Part shown: piece by piece, positions 56,474 to 64,000 of the stretch
Position numbering within the stretch: position 1 is the stretch's first letter
Layout of the letters: every line of letters starts with the position of its first letter
Source of the DNA: Vicinamibacteraceae bacterium
GTDB taxonomy: Bacteria > Planctomycetota > Phycisphaerae > Phycisphaerales > UBA5793
Assembly: GCA_011525805.1 (NCBI GenBank)
Contig: WYBR01000042.1
Location: 17,994-81,993, forward strand
DNA: 64,000 nt
Direction of reading: 5' to 3'
The notes under the pieces: model-generated
What the model saw: the letters and a program-made list of their open reading frames with translations, nothing else
Told to the model about the DNA's origin: nothing
Database searches by the model: none
Translations under genes and position numbers: made by a program

Positions 56474-57013
56474 TCAGACCTCCTTGTGCCCGGGCGGAGC
56501 GAACAGGCCCACGGCCTCGCTCCACCGCCCCTGTGCGACGAGCAAGTGCTCGATCGCTTCGCGCACGGCGCCGCGGCCGCCGGGCCGGCTGGTGACGAAT
56601 CGAGCCGCCCGGCGCACCTCGGGGGCCGCATCCGCCACCGCCAAAGGATAGCCGACTGCGGCCAGAAGCGGCAGGTCGTTGAGGTCGTCGCCGATCGCGG
56701 CCGTTTCCCGCGCGGTGCGGCCGGAGCGGGCGAGCAGCGCGGCCAGCGCCTCGGCCTTGTCCGCCACGCCCTGCATCACGTGTTGGATTCGCAGTTCGGC
56801 GGCGCGGTGGGACACGACGCGGCTCGAGCGCCCGGTGATGATCGCCGCCTCTCCGCCCAGTCGCTGCCACAGCCGGATCCCGAACCCGTCGCGCACGTGA
56901 AACACTTTCGTCTCACGTCCCTCGTCGTCGATGATGATGCCGCCGTCGGTCATCACCCCGTCCACGTCGAGGACGAGGAGGTGAATGGCTCGGGCGTCGA
57001 TCGTCTCGCTCAC
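56474..57013 (-). CDS. kdsC: 3-deoxy-D-manno-octulosonate 8-phosphate phosphatase
   Basis: Protein of 179 residues from a GTG at 57013 (AGGAA upstream), 7 nt past the kdsD stop; the frame back to 57091 overlaps kdsD. HAD-fold motifs: LLVLDVDGVMTDGG (nucleophile Asp), AAIITGRSSRVV and AAIGDDLNDLPLLAAVG. It dephosphorylates Kdo-8-phosphate to Kdo. Together with kdsD it supplies Kdo for LPS inner core, and the Lpt-like gene directly after supports an LPS-type outer membrane. Confidence 0.92.
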   Translation of the reverse strand: MSETIDARAIHLLVLDVDGVMTDGGIIIDDEGRETKVFHVRDGFGIRLWQRLGGEAAIITGRSSRVVSHRAAELRIQHVMQGVADKAEALAALLARSGRTARETAAIGDDLNDLPLLAAVGYPLAVADAAPEVRRAARFVTSRPGGRGAVREAIEHLLVAQGRWSEAVGLFAPPGHKEV

Positions 57014-57020
57014 GGAAGCG

Positions 57021-58049
57021 CTATTCCTGGATGATCCGCAGGGCGATGAGATCCTGCACGTCCACCAGTCCGATCGGCCGGCCGGCGTCATCCACCACAG
57101 GAATCTCGTCGGGGCGGAACTCCTGCACCAGTGCCACGGCGTCGCGGACGATCTGATCGGACCGGAGAACTCGCGGCTTTCGCGTCATCACCGAGGCGAT
57201 CGGCTGCTCCAGGGCCTGCGGATCCTTGAGTACGAGGCGGCGCAGGTCGCCGTCGGTGAACAGCCCGGCCAGCGTCCCGCGCTCGTCGATCATGAGCATC
57301 GCCCCCGGCCGCCGGCCGACGTCCGCCTGCCGCAGCGCTTCGCGCACCGTGGCGCCGACGCGGATGAGCGGGAGGTTCTCGCCGACGCGGAATCGCAGCA
57401 CTTCGGTGATGGGCTGAAGGAGCACGCCCAGCGTTCCGCCGGGATGCCGCCGCCGGAAGTCCTCGGGCGAAAACCGCCGCCGACGGCTGACGGCCAGCGC
57501 GAGCGCATCGCCCAGTGCGAGCATTGCGGTCGTCGAAGCGGTGGGGGCGAGGTTGTGCGGGCAGGCCTCCTCGACGTTGCCGATGCTCAGGTGCACCGTC
57601 GCCAGTCGCGCCAGGCGACTGGCCGGGTTGGAACTGATCGCCAGGATCGCCAGCCCCTCGTCGCGGAGCACGTGGCCGAGTTGCACGACTTCATCCGTGT
57701 TGCCCGAGTAACTCAGCGCCCAGACCACGTCGCCCTCGCGCACCCGACCCAGGTCGCCGTGCAGCGCTTCGGCCGGGTGCATGAAGTGGCTGGGCAGGCC
57801 GACGCTCGACAGCGTGGCGCTGATCTTCTGCGCGATCAGCCCGCTCTTGCCCATCCCCGTAACGACGACGTGCCCGGTGCAGCGGTCGAGCAGGTCGATG
57901 GCCGCGTGCAGGTCGGCGCCGAGCGCATCGACCATCCGCTCGATCGCGGCGCTCTCGGCGCGCAGCACGCCGGCCACGAAGGTCCGCTCGTCTTCGCCGG
58001 CCTCGACCTGGACGGGGCGGGTTGTGCTCGCCGTGGGGTTCAAGTTCAT
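57021..58049 (-). CDS. kdsD: Arabinose-5-phosphate isomerase
   Basis: Protein of 342 residues from ATG 58049 (the open frame upstream to 58499 is not coding-like). The SIS domain has GHVVVTGMGKSGLIAQKISATLSSVG, HPAEALHGDLGRV and SYSGNTDEVVQL; two CBS domains follow (about 215-340) with GLFTDGDLRRLV and DEIPVVDDAGRPIGLVDVQDL. It makes arabinose 5-phosphate from ribulose 5-phosphate, the first Kdo step. kdsC and the lptC/A-like gene follow in the same direction. Confidence 0.92.
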   Translation of the reverse strand: MNLNPTASTTRPVQVEAGEDERTFVAGVLRAESAAIERMVDALGADLHAAIDLLDRCTGHVVVTGMGKSGLIAQKISATLSSVGLPSHFMHPAEALHGDLGRVREGDVVWALSYSGNTDEVVQLGHVLRDEGLAILAISSNPASRLARLATVHLSIGNVEEACPHNLAPTASTTAMLALGDALALAVSRRRRFSPEDFRRRHPGGTLGVLLQPITEVLRFRVGENLPLIRVGATVREALRQADVGRRPGAMLMIDERGTLAGLFTDGDLRRLVLKDPQALEQPIASVMTRKPRVLRSDQIVRDAVALVQEFRPDEIPVVDDAGRPIGLVDVQDLIALRIIQE

Positions 58050-58267
58050 CTCCGGAGAGGGCGGCCGCGGCCCGCCATGGTGCGGGCCGTGAAGCCGGAT
58101 TTTAGCCCGCCCCACCGCTCGCGCACCGGACCGCGTTTCGTCGGGTGTAGTCGGAGATTGTGGCATTTGCGATGCACGGTTTGACGGCGCGTCATTCCGG
58201 ATCATGGTCGGCGAGCAGCCGGCGACAGCCGGTTGCGCTCCTTGCCCCGAAGGGGCCAGCGAATGTA

Positions 58268-58307
58268 GCCACGGGTGGAGCGAAGCGCCGCGAGCGGAAC
58301 CCGTGGC
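58268..58307. repeat. REP-like palindrome, copy 1
   Basis: Outer 9-bp arms GCCACGGGT and ACCCGTGGC enclose a G/C-rich centre. Its right part (CGAGCGGAACCCGTGG) is the exact 16-nt reverse complement of the left part of copy 2 at 58458-58505, so the two copies form a large inverted repeat. The pattern resembles dispersed repetitive palindromes rather than a gene-specific signal. Confidence 0.75.
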
Positions 58308-58350
58308 AGAGAGCGCTCCGATTCTGTCTTTCGCCCCGGGAGGGGCGATG

Positions 58351-58416
58351 GAGGCGTGCGATGAGCAAGTGCGCGTTCCGCACGAGCATCGTGCGATGGA
58401 GAACATCGCACGCCTC
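58351..58416. repeat. Inner inverted repeat between the REP-like copies
   Basis: GAGGCGTGCGATG at 58351-58363 is the exact reverse complement of CATCGCACGCCTC at 58404-58416, giving a 13-bp stem with a 40-nt loop. It lies at the centre of the larger inverted repeat, flanked by CGCCCCGGGAGGGGCG and CGCCCCTTCGGGGCG hairpins. Confidence 0.75.
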
Positions 58417-58457
58417 GCCCGCCCCTTCGGGGCGATTCGTTCTTTGCGCCCTGCTGA

Positions 58458-58505
58458 CCACGGGTTCCGCTCGTCAGGCTGCGCCTGGACTCGCTGCACC
58501 CGTGG
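58458..58505. repeat. REP-like palindrome, copy 2 (inverted)
   Basis: Arms CCACGGGT and ACCCGTGG with the inner TCCGCTCG flank. The left arm is the reverse complement of the right arm of copy 1, and the right arm matches the left arm of copy 1 at 14 of 15 positions in reverse complement. It forms the mirror half of the structure starting at 58268. Confidence 0.75.
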
Positions 58506-58652
58506 CGACGCTCCTGCGCCCCGCCGGGGCGAAAGCCGTGCGCGAAGCGGGATGCACGAAGGCGGCGACTCGTCCGCCGCCTTGGACGTCGCAGTGCCAC
58601 AAACTTGGACTGCACCCGTTTCGTCCCGCCCCGTCGTTCGCTCCGGCCCGGG

Positions 58653-59774
58653 TCAGCCGCGGATGCGGTTGACGAGCGTCTGCGACTTGACTTCGACGCC
58701 CTTGAGTTGGCTCTCGAGGGCGTTGCGGTTCGGGGCGTAGTCCATCGCCACCGACTTGCGCACCCATTCTCTCTCGACGAGTTCGGTGAGCGACAGCGTG
58801 AAGGAGCGCATCCCTTCCTCGACGCTCGCGTTGATGATCGCGGGGATGTCCTCCTCTTCGCCCGCGCGGATCTTGTCGCGCACGCTCGGCGAACTGAGAA
58901 GCACCTCCGTCGCGGGGACGGCGTTGACCTCGAAGTCCTCCATGGCCGGCAGGAGGCGCTGCGCGCAGACCGCCTTGAGCGTGTTCGCCAGGGCGCTGCG
59001 GATGAAGTCGTGCTCGGACTCCTGGAAGAACTCGAGGATGCGGCTCATGGACTGCATGGTGTCGGCGGTGTGCATCGAGCCGAAGACGAGGTGTCCCGTC
59101 TCCGCCGCCTGGATCGCCGCGAGAACGGTGTCGTGGTCGCGCATCTCGCCGATGAACACCACGTCCGGGTCCTGCCGCACGAGGTAGCGCAGCGCGCTCT
59201 TGTAGTCCGGCACGTCGATGCCGATTTCGCGCTGCGAGATGATCGAGAGTTTCGGCTTGAACTGGTACTCGACAGGATCCTCGATGGTGATGATGTGCTC
59301 GGCGCGGAGGTGGTTGATGTGCTCGAGCATGGCCGCGATCGTGCTCGACTTGCCGCTGCCCGTGACGCCGACCACGAGGATCATCCCCTCGTTCGTCTCG
59401 GTGATGAGGCGGTGGTAGATCGGGGGAAGGTGGAGCGACTCGTAGGTCGGGATCTCCCCCTTCACGCGCCGGATCGCCGCGCTGATGTGCCCGCCCGCAC
59501 GGAACATGTTCACGCGGAAGCGATCGCCCGCGTCGTTGAAGGTCGCGAAGTCGAGGTCGCCGGACGCCTCGAAGCGCGACCGCAGCCGCTCGGGGACGAG
59601 CGGGTCGAGGATGTGATCCGCCTCTTCGGTCGAGACGGGCGGGCCGTCCACCGCGCGGAGCAGGCCGCCCACGCGATAGGTGGGGGGGAGGCCGACCTTG
59701 ATGTGAAGGTCCGAAGCGTCGTGCTGCTTCATCCCCGCGAGGAGTCGTTGAATCGAGAGCGTCCCCGTTGCCAT
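58653..59774 (-). CDS. pilT: Type IV pilus retraction ATPase PilT
   Basis: Protein of 373 residues from ATG 59774 (GGAGG upstream). DASDLHIKVGLPPTYRVGG is the N-terminal PAS-like start, ILVVGVTGSGKSSTIAAML the Walker A, EHIITIEDPVEYQF the Asp box, DVVFIGEMRDHDTVLAAIQAAETGHLV the Walker B, and HTADTMQSMSRIL the His box. It powers pilus retraction as a hexamer at the inner membrane. The C-terminus is the extended form (AIINASVEEGMRSFTLSLTEL) typical of PilT/PilU. No other pilus gene is adjacent. Between 59775 and 59975 nothing is seen. Confidence 0.92.
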   Translation of the reverse strand: MATGTLSIQRLLAGMKQHDASDLHIKVGLPPTYRVGGLLRAVDGPPVSTEEADHILDPLVPERLRSRFEASGDLDFATFNDAGDRFRVNMFRAGGHISAAIRRVKGEIPTYESLHLPPIYHRLITETNEGMILVVGVTGSGKSSTIAAMLEHINHLRAEHIITIEDPVEYQFKPKLSIISQREIGIDVPDYKSALRYLVRQDPDVVFIGEMRDHDTVLAAIQAAETGHLVFGSMHTADTMQSMSRILEFFQESEHDFIRSALANTLKAVCAQRLLPAMEDFEVNAVPATEVLLSSPSVRDKIRAGEEEDIPAIINASVEEGMRSFTLSLTELVEREWVRKSVAMDYAPNRNALESQLKGVEVKSQTLVNRIRG

Positions 59775-59975
59775 GTCGCCTCCATGCGCGTTGCGCAGCA
59801 GGAGTGAGAGGTTCCACGGGGCCGAGTCGATCGCGAGGGCCCCGCGTCGTCGGATCCAGCCGCTCTCATGGTACGGTGGCCGCGGCAGCGCGAGCAAGGC
59901 GCGCTCGACCGGCTGCATCGGATCAGGGTCAACTTCCCGCCCCGCGCGAACGATCCACCGGCGCGCACGGCCGCC

Positions 59976-61181
59976 TCAGGCGTCGCTCAGGATGTCCAGC
60001 CCCGGCATTGGTCCGCCTTCGAGGAGCGTCAGGCTCGCGCCGCCCCCCGTCGAAACGTGCGAGAACTGTTTCGCCATGCCCAGCGCCTCGACCGCGGCCG
60101 CGGAATCTCCGCCCCCAATCACGCTCGTCGCCCCCTTGGACGTGGCGTCGGCGATGGCCTGGGCGATCGCCTTCGTCCCGACGCTGAACGGGCCCACCTC
60201 GAACACGCCTACTGGCCCGTTCCAGATGATCGTCCTGGCCCGCGCGAGTCGCGCGGCGTAGCGATGCTGGGTCTGCGGACCGATGTCCAGCCCCATCCAC
60301 CCTTCCTCGATGTGGTCCTCGAAGGTCTTGATCGGCGTGGAGGGCGCGATCTCCTTCCCGCAGACGTGGTCGTTGGGGAAGAACAGGTCCGCCTTCTTCG
60401 ACGCGGCGAGTTCGATGATCTGCTTGGCGTCGTCGAGGCAGTCGGCTTCGACGCGGCTCTTGCCCATGCGCCGCCCGAGGACGCTCAGGAACGTGTACGC
60501 CATCGCCCCGCCGACGAGCACTTCGTCAACGATGTCAAGCAGGCGACGGATGGCGCCGAGTTTGTCGCTCACCTTCGCGCCACCGAGCACGGCGATGAAA
60601 GGCCGCTGCGGGTCTTCGAGCACATCGGACAGATACTTGATCTCCGCGAGCATCAGCAGCCCGGCTGCGCGCGGCGCCGCGCCCATCGCGCGCGGCACGC
60701 CGACCATCGACGCGTGCGCGCGGTGCGCCGTGCCGAAGGCGTCGTTGCAGTACACCTCGCCGTACGCCGCCAGTTTCTTTGCAAACGCCGGATCGTTCTC
60801 CGTCTCGCCGGCGTGGAAGCGCAGATTCTCGAGCAGCAGGACCTCACCGGCGCCCAGCCGCGACACCGCTGCGGCCGAGGCCGCGTCCGTGCAGTCGCTG
60901 CTGGGAAACTCTACCGGGCGGCCGAGGAGGTTGCCGAGCGCTTCGGCCGCGGGGCGGAGGGAGTACTTCGCTTCGAATCCCCGCTCCGCCGGTCGGCCGA
61001 GATGCGACATCAGGATCACCCGCCCGCGCCGCTTGAGAATCGACTGAATCGTCGGCAGCGACTCGCGGATGCGCCGGTCGTCGGTGATTCGCCCTTGCGC
61101 GTCGAGCGGGACGTTGAAGTCCACGCGAGTGAGGACGCGGCGGCCGGCGACATCGACCTTTTCGATGCTCAACTTGCTCAT
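59976..61181 (-). CDS. pgk: Phosphoglycerate kinase
   Basis: Protein of 401 residues. RVLTRVDFNVPLDAQGRITDD, LMSHLGRP, LLLENLRFHAGE, AVLGGAKVSDKL and TIIWNGPVGVFE, with IGGGDSAAAVE and the final STGGGASLTLLEGG, are complete family signatures. It transfers phosphate from 1,3-bisphosphoglycerate to ADP in glycolysis. Stand-alone here; gap and the tkt/gap neighbours of other genomes are not in the window. Confidence 0.97.
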   Translation of the reverse strand: MSKLSIEKVDVAGRRVLTRVDFNVPLDAQGRITDDRRIRESLPTIQSILKRRGRVILMSHLGRPAERGFEAKYSLRPAAEALGNLLGRPVEFPSSDCTDAASAAAVSRLGAGEVLLLENLRFHAGETENDPAFAKKLAAYGEVYCNDAFGTAHRAHASMVGVPRAMGAAPRAAGLLMLAEIKYLSDVLEDPQRPFIAVLGGAKVSDKLGAIRRLLDIVDEVLVGGAMAYTFLSVLGRRMGKSRVEADCLDDAKQIIELAASKKADLFFPNDHVCGKEIAPSTPIKTFEDHIEEGWMGLDIGPQTQHRYAARLARARTIIWNGPVGVFEVGPFSVGTKAIAQAIADATSKGATSVIGGGDSAAAVEALGMAKQFSHVSTGGGASLTLLEGGPMPGLDILSDA

Positions 61182-61236
61182 GGCGGATCAAGGCTCCGTC
61201 AGGGTTCGGGATGAAATCGGCTCGAATGACGACGAT

Positions 61237-61989
61237 TCAGAAGGGCTGATGATAGCCGTCGCTCAACCCGCCCGGCGTGTCGCGGATCGCCAGCGGCGGG
61301 TCAAGCAACTCCTTGAGCACCAGCGCCTGGCGCAGCGCGCCGCGCGTGAGCAGAATCGAGCCCAGGCCCGAGGTCCGAGAGGCGGGAACGACGGCGGGTG
61401 CACGGGCCGCGATCGCGCGGCGCGGGGCGGGCGCTTCCGGCGTCGCGGCGATTCCCGATTCCGGCGGTTGCGGCGCCGGCTTTGGGATCCGCGCCGCGGC
61501 CGCGGCGGCTTGGCGCTGCCGCTGCGTTTCGCGTTCAGCCCGCTGGCGGCGAGACTCCCGCGCCGGAGCAGGGCGATCGGCGGCCGGGGCCTGGCGGACC
61601 TGTTCGGCGCGGACCGCGGCCGCCTGCCGACGCTGCAGTTCCTCCATTGCCAGCCGGCGCCGCAGCGCGAATTCTTCCTCCGCCGTGCGCGGCGCGGCGA
61701 CAGGGCCGCGGCCTTCGCCGCGCATCATCGCCTCGCGCGCCCGCCACATCTCGATCTGAGCGCGGCGCTGGGCTTCAATCGCCTCCTCACGCGCCTGCAC
61801 CCGCGGCGACTTCACTTCGATCGTCTCAGACCCGTCGGAGGGCTCCCCCGCCGGCCGCGCCGCCCCGCCCCGCCGGTTCCGCGCCTGCTCGCGCTGCTCG
61901 GCGAGGGCCTTGAACACGGGGCCGAGCGCCGTGATGATGATGAACAGAATCGGCAGGAAGATCTGGAGGTTTTGCAGGAACCAGCGCAT
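61237..61989 (-). CDS. Small anchored Arg/Glu/Ala-rich protein of unknown function
   Basis: Protein of 250 residues. An N-terminal membrane segment (about 5-28, LQNLQIFLPILFIIITALGP) is followed by a charged, helical Glu/Arg/Gln/Ala-rich region (about 60-165), an Ala/Pro-rich linker and a short conserved-looking end, RGALRQALVLKELLDPPLAIRD. The C-terminal block suggests a docking peptide. No family was recognised. It lies 55 nt upstream of pgk on the same strand. Confidence 0.65.
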   Translation of the reverse strand: MRWFLQNLQIFLPILFIIITALGPVFKALAEQREQARNRRGGAARPAGEPSDGSETIEVKSPRVQAREEAIEAQRRAQIEMWRAREAMMRGEGRGPVAAPRTAEEEFALRRRLAMEELQRRQAAAVRAEQVRQAPAADRPAPARESRRQRAERETQRQRQAAAAAARIPKPAPQPPESGIAATPEAPAPRRAIAARAPAVVPASRTSGLGSILLTRGALRQALVLKELLDPPLAIRDTPGGLSDGYHQPF

Positions 61990-62423
61990 GATGAATCTCT
62001 GGGGGTCGACGCGGGGAGTATAGCGGCGGGGCCCGGTCGTCGTCGCCGGCCCGGTCGTCGTCGACGGCTCGGTCGGCGAAACCCGATCGCCCCTCGGCCA
62101 CGATTCGCGCTGGCTCTGGTCCTACCAGTGGACCAGGCGCTGACGGCGGTGCATCCCGGCGCTGCTTGCGCTGCGGCGCTCAATTGACCAACCAGCCGCG
62201 GATTCACTGCCGCCATTCACATCCGCAGCGCCCGCGTGCACGAGATTGAAACGCCCCCGAATCCCCGGCGGCGCGATCCGCAGGCGGCGGGAGTGCTGGC
62301 ACTGCGGGAGGCGAGTGACCACGACGGAGCGGATGGGGGGATGATGGCCACCACACAATCGACGCGACGGGAGGGAGTGGCCCCCTCCCGTCGCTCTTCA
62401 AACCTGCTCCCAAGTGTCCCGAC
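61990..62423. other. Intergenic region with a strong stem-loop
   Basis: About 434 bases with no supported gene. It contains tandem CCGGTCGTCGTCG units near 62034-62062 and a 12-bp perfect stem-loop at 62364-62394. Open frames here are short and Arg/Pro-rich. Confidence 0.6.
62364..62394. terminator. Stem-loop, possible terminator
   Basis: GCGACGGGAGGG and CCCTCCCGTCGC form a perfect 12-bp stem with loop AGTGGCC. No long T-run follows on either strand. It lies 30 nt after the stop of the 62424-62726 frame, so it may end that minus-strand transcript. Confidence 0.5.
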
Positions 62424-62726
62424 CTACTGACCTTCGCGCTCGAACGTGAGTCGCAGCACGGCTTGCTTGAGGAAGTGGACGTGCTGGTCGCCGGGGAGCG
62501 GGTCGCTTCCTGCTCCCAGGCGCTCGGCCTTGAAGAGCACGCCGTAGTTCGCCGTCGTCTGGCTCGCCCAGCCCGCGGCGAAGGTTCCGAGCGCTTCGCT
62601 GTGCCCGAAACTCATCGGGTTGCCGACGGGCATCGACGCGATGAGACACTGCCCTTGCGGCGATCCGGCGAAAGTGACCGCAATGAGGTCGCGATCATGT
62701 CGCAATGAGATGCCGTGGCGGCTCAC
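62424..62726 (-). CDS. Short frame, possibly a remnant of a larger gene
   Basis: A 100-residue frame with a GTG start and no clear SD. The C-terminal half (LGTFAAGWASQTTANYGVLF..., then DQHVHFLKQAVLRLTFE) looks like natural protein sequence, possibly a beta-sandwich end. It follows the broken sulfatase in a different frame, behind an AT-rich patch (62725-62770). It could be the displaced C-terminal part of the sulfatase or a separate fragment. Not assigned to a family. Confidence 0.4.
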   Translation of the reverse strand: MSRHGISLRHDRDLIAVTFAGSPQGQCLIASMPVGNPMSFGHSEALGTFAAGWASQTTANYGVLFKAERLGAGSDPLPGDQHVHFLKQAVLRLTFEREGQ

Positions 62727-62777
62727 ACTTTGTACATGAAATAGAATATAAATATAACAGAATGCGCTTGATCGAGC

Positions 62778-63998
62778 CTATTGGTCCGCGCCTGCCCGAT
62801 CCGACCAGCCGATATTGCAGGCGAAACTCGCGCCGCGGCGCGGGAAGTCGCCATACTCGTTGTCCCGCTCGGAGGGGCTGGCCCCGACGATGTCGGCGAT
62901 GGTGTCGAAGAAGTCCACGTGATTGATGAGGCGTGTGTCTTCGATCGGGTTTTGCGTGTTTCCAGGAACACCCTCTCCCATCACAAAGAGCGGCACCCGG
63001 ATCCCTCCCTCGAAAGTCGAGTTCTTCGCGCGGGTTAGGCCGTGGGAGGAGACCTTCCCGTCCGTGCCGTTGTCGCCGAGGAAGAAGACGATCGTGTTTG
63101 ATGTCGAACGGTACGGCCACTCGTTCTCAACATCTTCAACAACCGCCAGGTCGATCAGCAGGTCACTGATCACCGTATCGATCGCCTCGACGTTCTGGAT
63201 GAAGCGAATGACATTCCCGCCGCTGTTCGGAGCGACGTCGGGTATGTATCTCTGACCGAACCGATCCCACGAGATGGGACACAGTTGCTCATCAACGCGC
63301 CACCAGTGGAAGCCGTTGTTCTGCCCGTATGTCGTGTCTCCGTCATCGTGGCGCCGGTGCGGGGTGATCGTGTGGAAGAAGAGGGCATAGGGCATCGGCT
63401 GACCCTCGACCCAGGGGCGGTTGTTCACCGTGTTCACCGCCCAGCGGTACGCGTCGACCATGTGTTCATCGCCGATCTGGAGGGGTTCATCGTCGCAGAT
63501 CGTCGCCATCCAGTCGTAGGACACGTGGAATCCCTGCTGCGTCGGCAGCAGACCAAGGTCCTCATCATCCTCGTTGTAGCCGAGGTGCCACTTGTCGACG
63601 AGGATCGTGTAGTAGCCGCCCTCCTCGAGGTAGCGAAGGACTTAGGCGATGGTCTTCTCGTGCGTCTGGAGACCGAGGCGGTTCGTGACCTTGGCGCCCT
63701 CGCCTTCCAGCGGCGGCGCGATGCACGGGTCCTCGTAGCTCGGATGGAATCGACCCAGGACGCCGTTGACCCCCGTGTCGCAGGCGTTTCGTCCCGTCAT
63801 GAGCGCTGCGCGCGTGGGCGAGCAGTTCGGGTTCACCCGGCAGTTGGTGAAACTCACTCCCTGCTTCGCCAACTCCCGCAGGGTCGGCGTCTCGCATCCC
63901 ATCTCGTTGGACCAGTACGGCCCTTCGATGGACTCCACTCCCTGATCATCGGTGAGGATGAAGATCAGGTTCGGGCGGTTCTGCCCCAAGGCCGAAAC
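62778..63998 (-). pseudogene. Sulfatase with in-frame stop and lost C-terminus (5' end outside window)
   Basis: Sulfatase family. The frame enters from the window edge (VSALGQNRPNLIFILTDDQG), so the start lies beyond 64000. The sulfatase signature CSPTRAALMTGR, with the Cys that becomes formylglycine, is intact. A TAA at 63642-63644 interrupts EKTIA-VLRYLEEGGYY, after which the same frame continues with KWHLGYNEDDED, FHTITPH, FFLGDNGTDGKVSSHG, STFEGGIRVPLFVMGEG and DFFDTIADIVG. It then ends abruptly at CNIGWSDRAGADQ, before the usual C-terminal domain. Stop plus truncation mean no functional enzyme unless the stop is read through or is a sequencing error. Confidence 0.87.
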
Positions 63999-64000
63999 GG

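Larger units (their letters stand above)
58050..58652. other. Intergenic region built of nested inverted repeats
   Basis: About 603 bases with no supported gene. The middle carries two copies of a CCACGGGT...ACCCGTGG stem in opposite orientation, an inner inverted repeat and several CCCC-GGGG hairpins (separate entries). Short open frames here cover the repeats in many directions and lack start signals. It separates kdsD from pilT, both on the minus strand. Confidence 0.65.

Noticed and set aside
58160..58740. Several open frames on both strands between kdsD and pilT
   Set aside because: They cover inverted repeats, overlap in many frames and have no start signals or family likeness.

Overview
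The window is about 64 kb of mostly GC-rich (roughly 65%) bacterial DNA. It most resembles a planctomycete, probably of the Phycisphaerae type; this is inference from gene content, because no 16S rRNA or other strong marker is present. The supporting features are exosortase-sorted surface proteins, a large exopolysaccharide locus, a sulfatase, an NfeD/FloA pair, Gram-negative Kdo and Lpt genes, and a DUF3987 primase element.

Region 1 (1-5.2 kb) holds five small secreted proteins that all end in the same sorting signal (IPLPAP, a hydrophobic stretch, then an Arg cluster). Two have a complete Cys/Gln pair fitting an internal thioester domain, and a third, cut by the window edge, keeps the Gln. 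Region 2 (5.2-34.9 kb, all minus strand) is one long exopolysaccharide/exosortase locus. Reading downstream it contains: a NusG-like antiterminator, a beta-helix protein, pyruvyl transferase, flippase, acyltransferase, FrhB-like Fe-S protein, deacetylase, FemAB-like protein, O-antigen ligase/polymerase, a GT2, a methyltransferase, a GT4, a frameshifted deacetylase, a second GT2, an Alg14/Alg13 pair, a UDP-sugar dehydrogenase, a degenerate nucleotidyltransferase, exosortase, EpsI, a Wzz/BY-kinase fusion, a sugar transferase and a giant TPR protein. Many of these genes overlap by 4 nt. The locus would make and export a modified polysaccharide, while the exosortase processes the IPLPAP proteins. 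One IPLPAP gene and the NusG-like gene share a bipartite promoter-like motif with identical spacing, which ties regions 1 and 2 into one regulon.

Region 3 (35.5-41.0 kb, plus strand) is a small integrative element (HTH protein, a second HTH, excisionase, CHC2-Toprim-DUF3987 primase, tyrosine integrase). It is inserted at the 3' end of ssrA (tmRNA, 40984-41333, minus), and the integrase frame runs antisense into the tmRNA gene. Region 4 (41.4-53 kb) is core-like: ispD; recN with two downstream genes; nfeD-nfeD-floA; a membrane 4Fe-4S protein; a TIM-barrel-like protein; and a nuoC with no other nuo genes beside it. Region 5 (53-62 kb) holds the kdsD-kdsC-lptC/A operon, a nested inverted-repeat intergenic region, pilT, pgk and a small membrane-anchored protein. 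The window ends in a sulfatase pseudogene with an in-frame TAA and a lost C-terminus.
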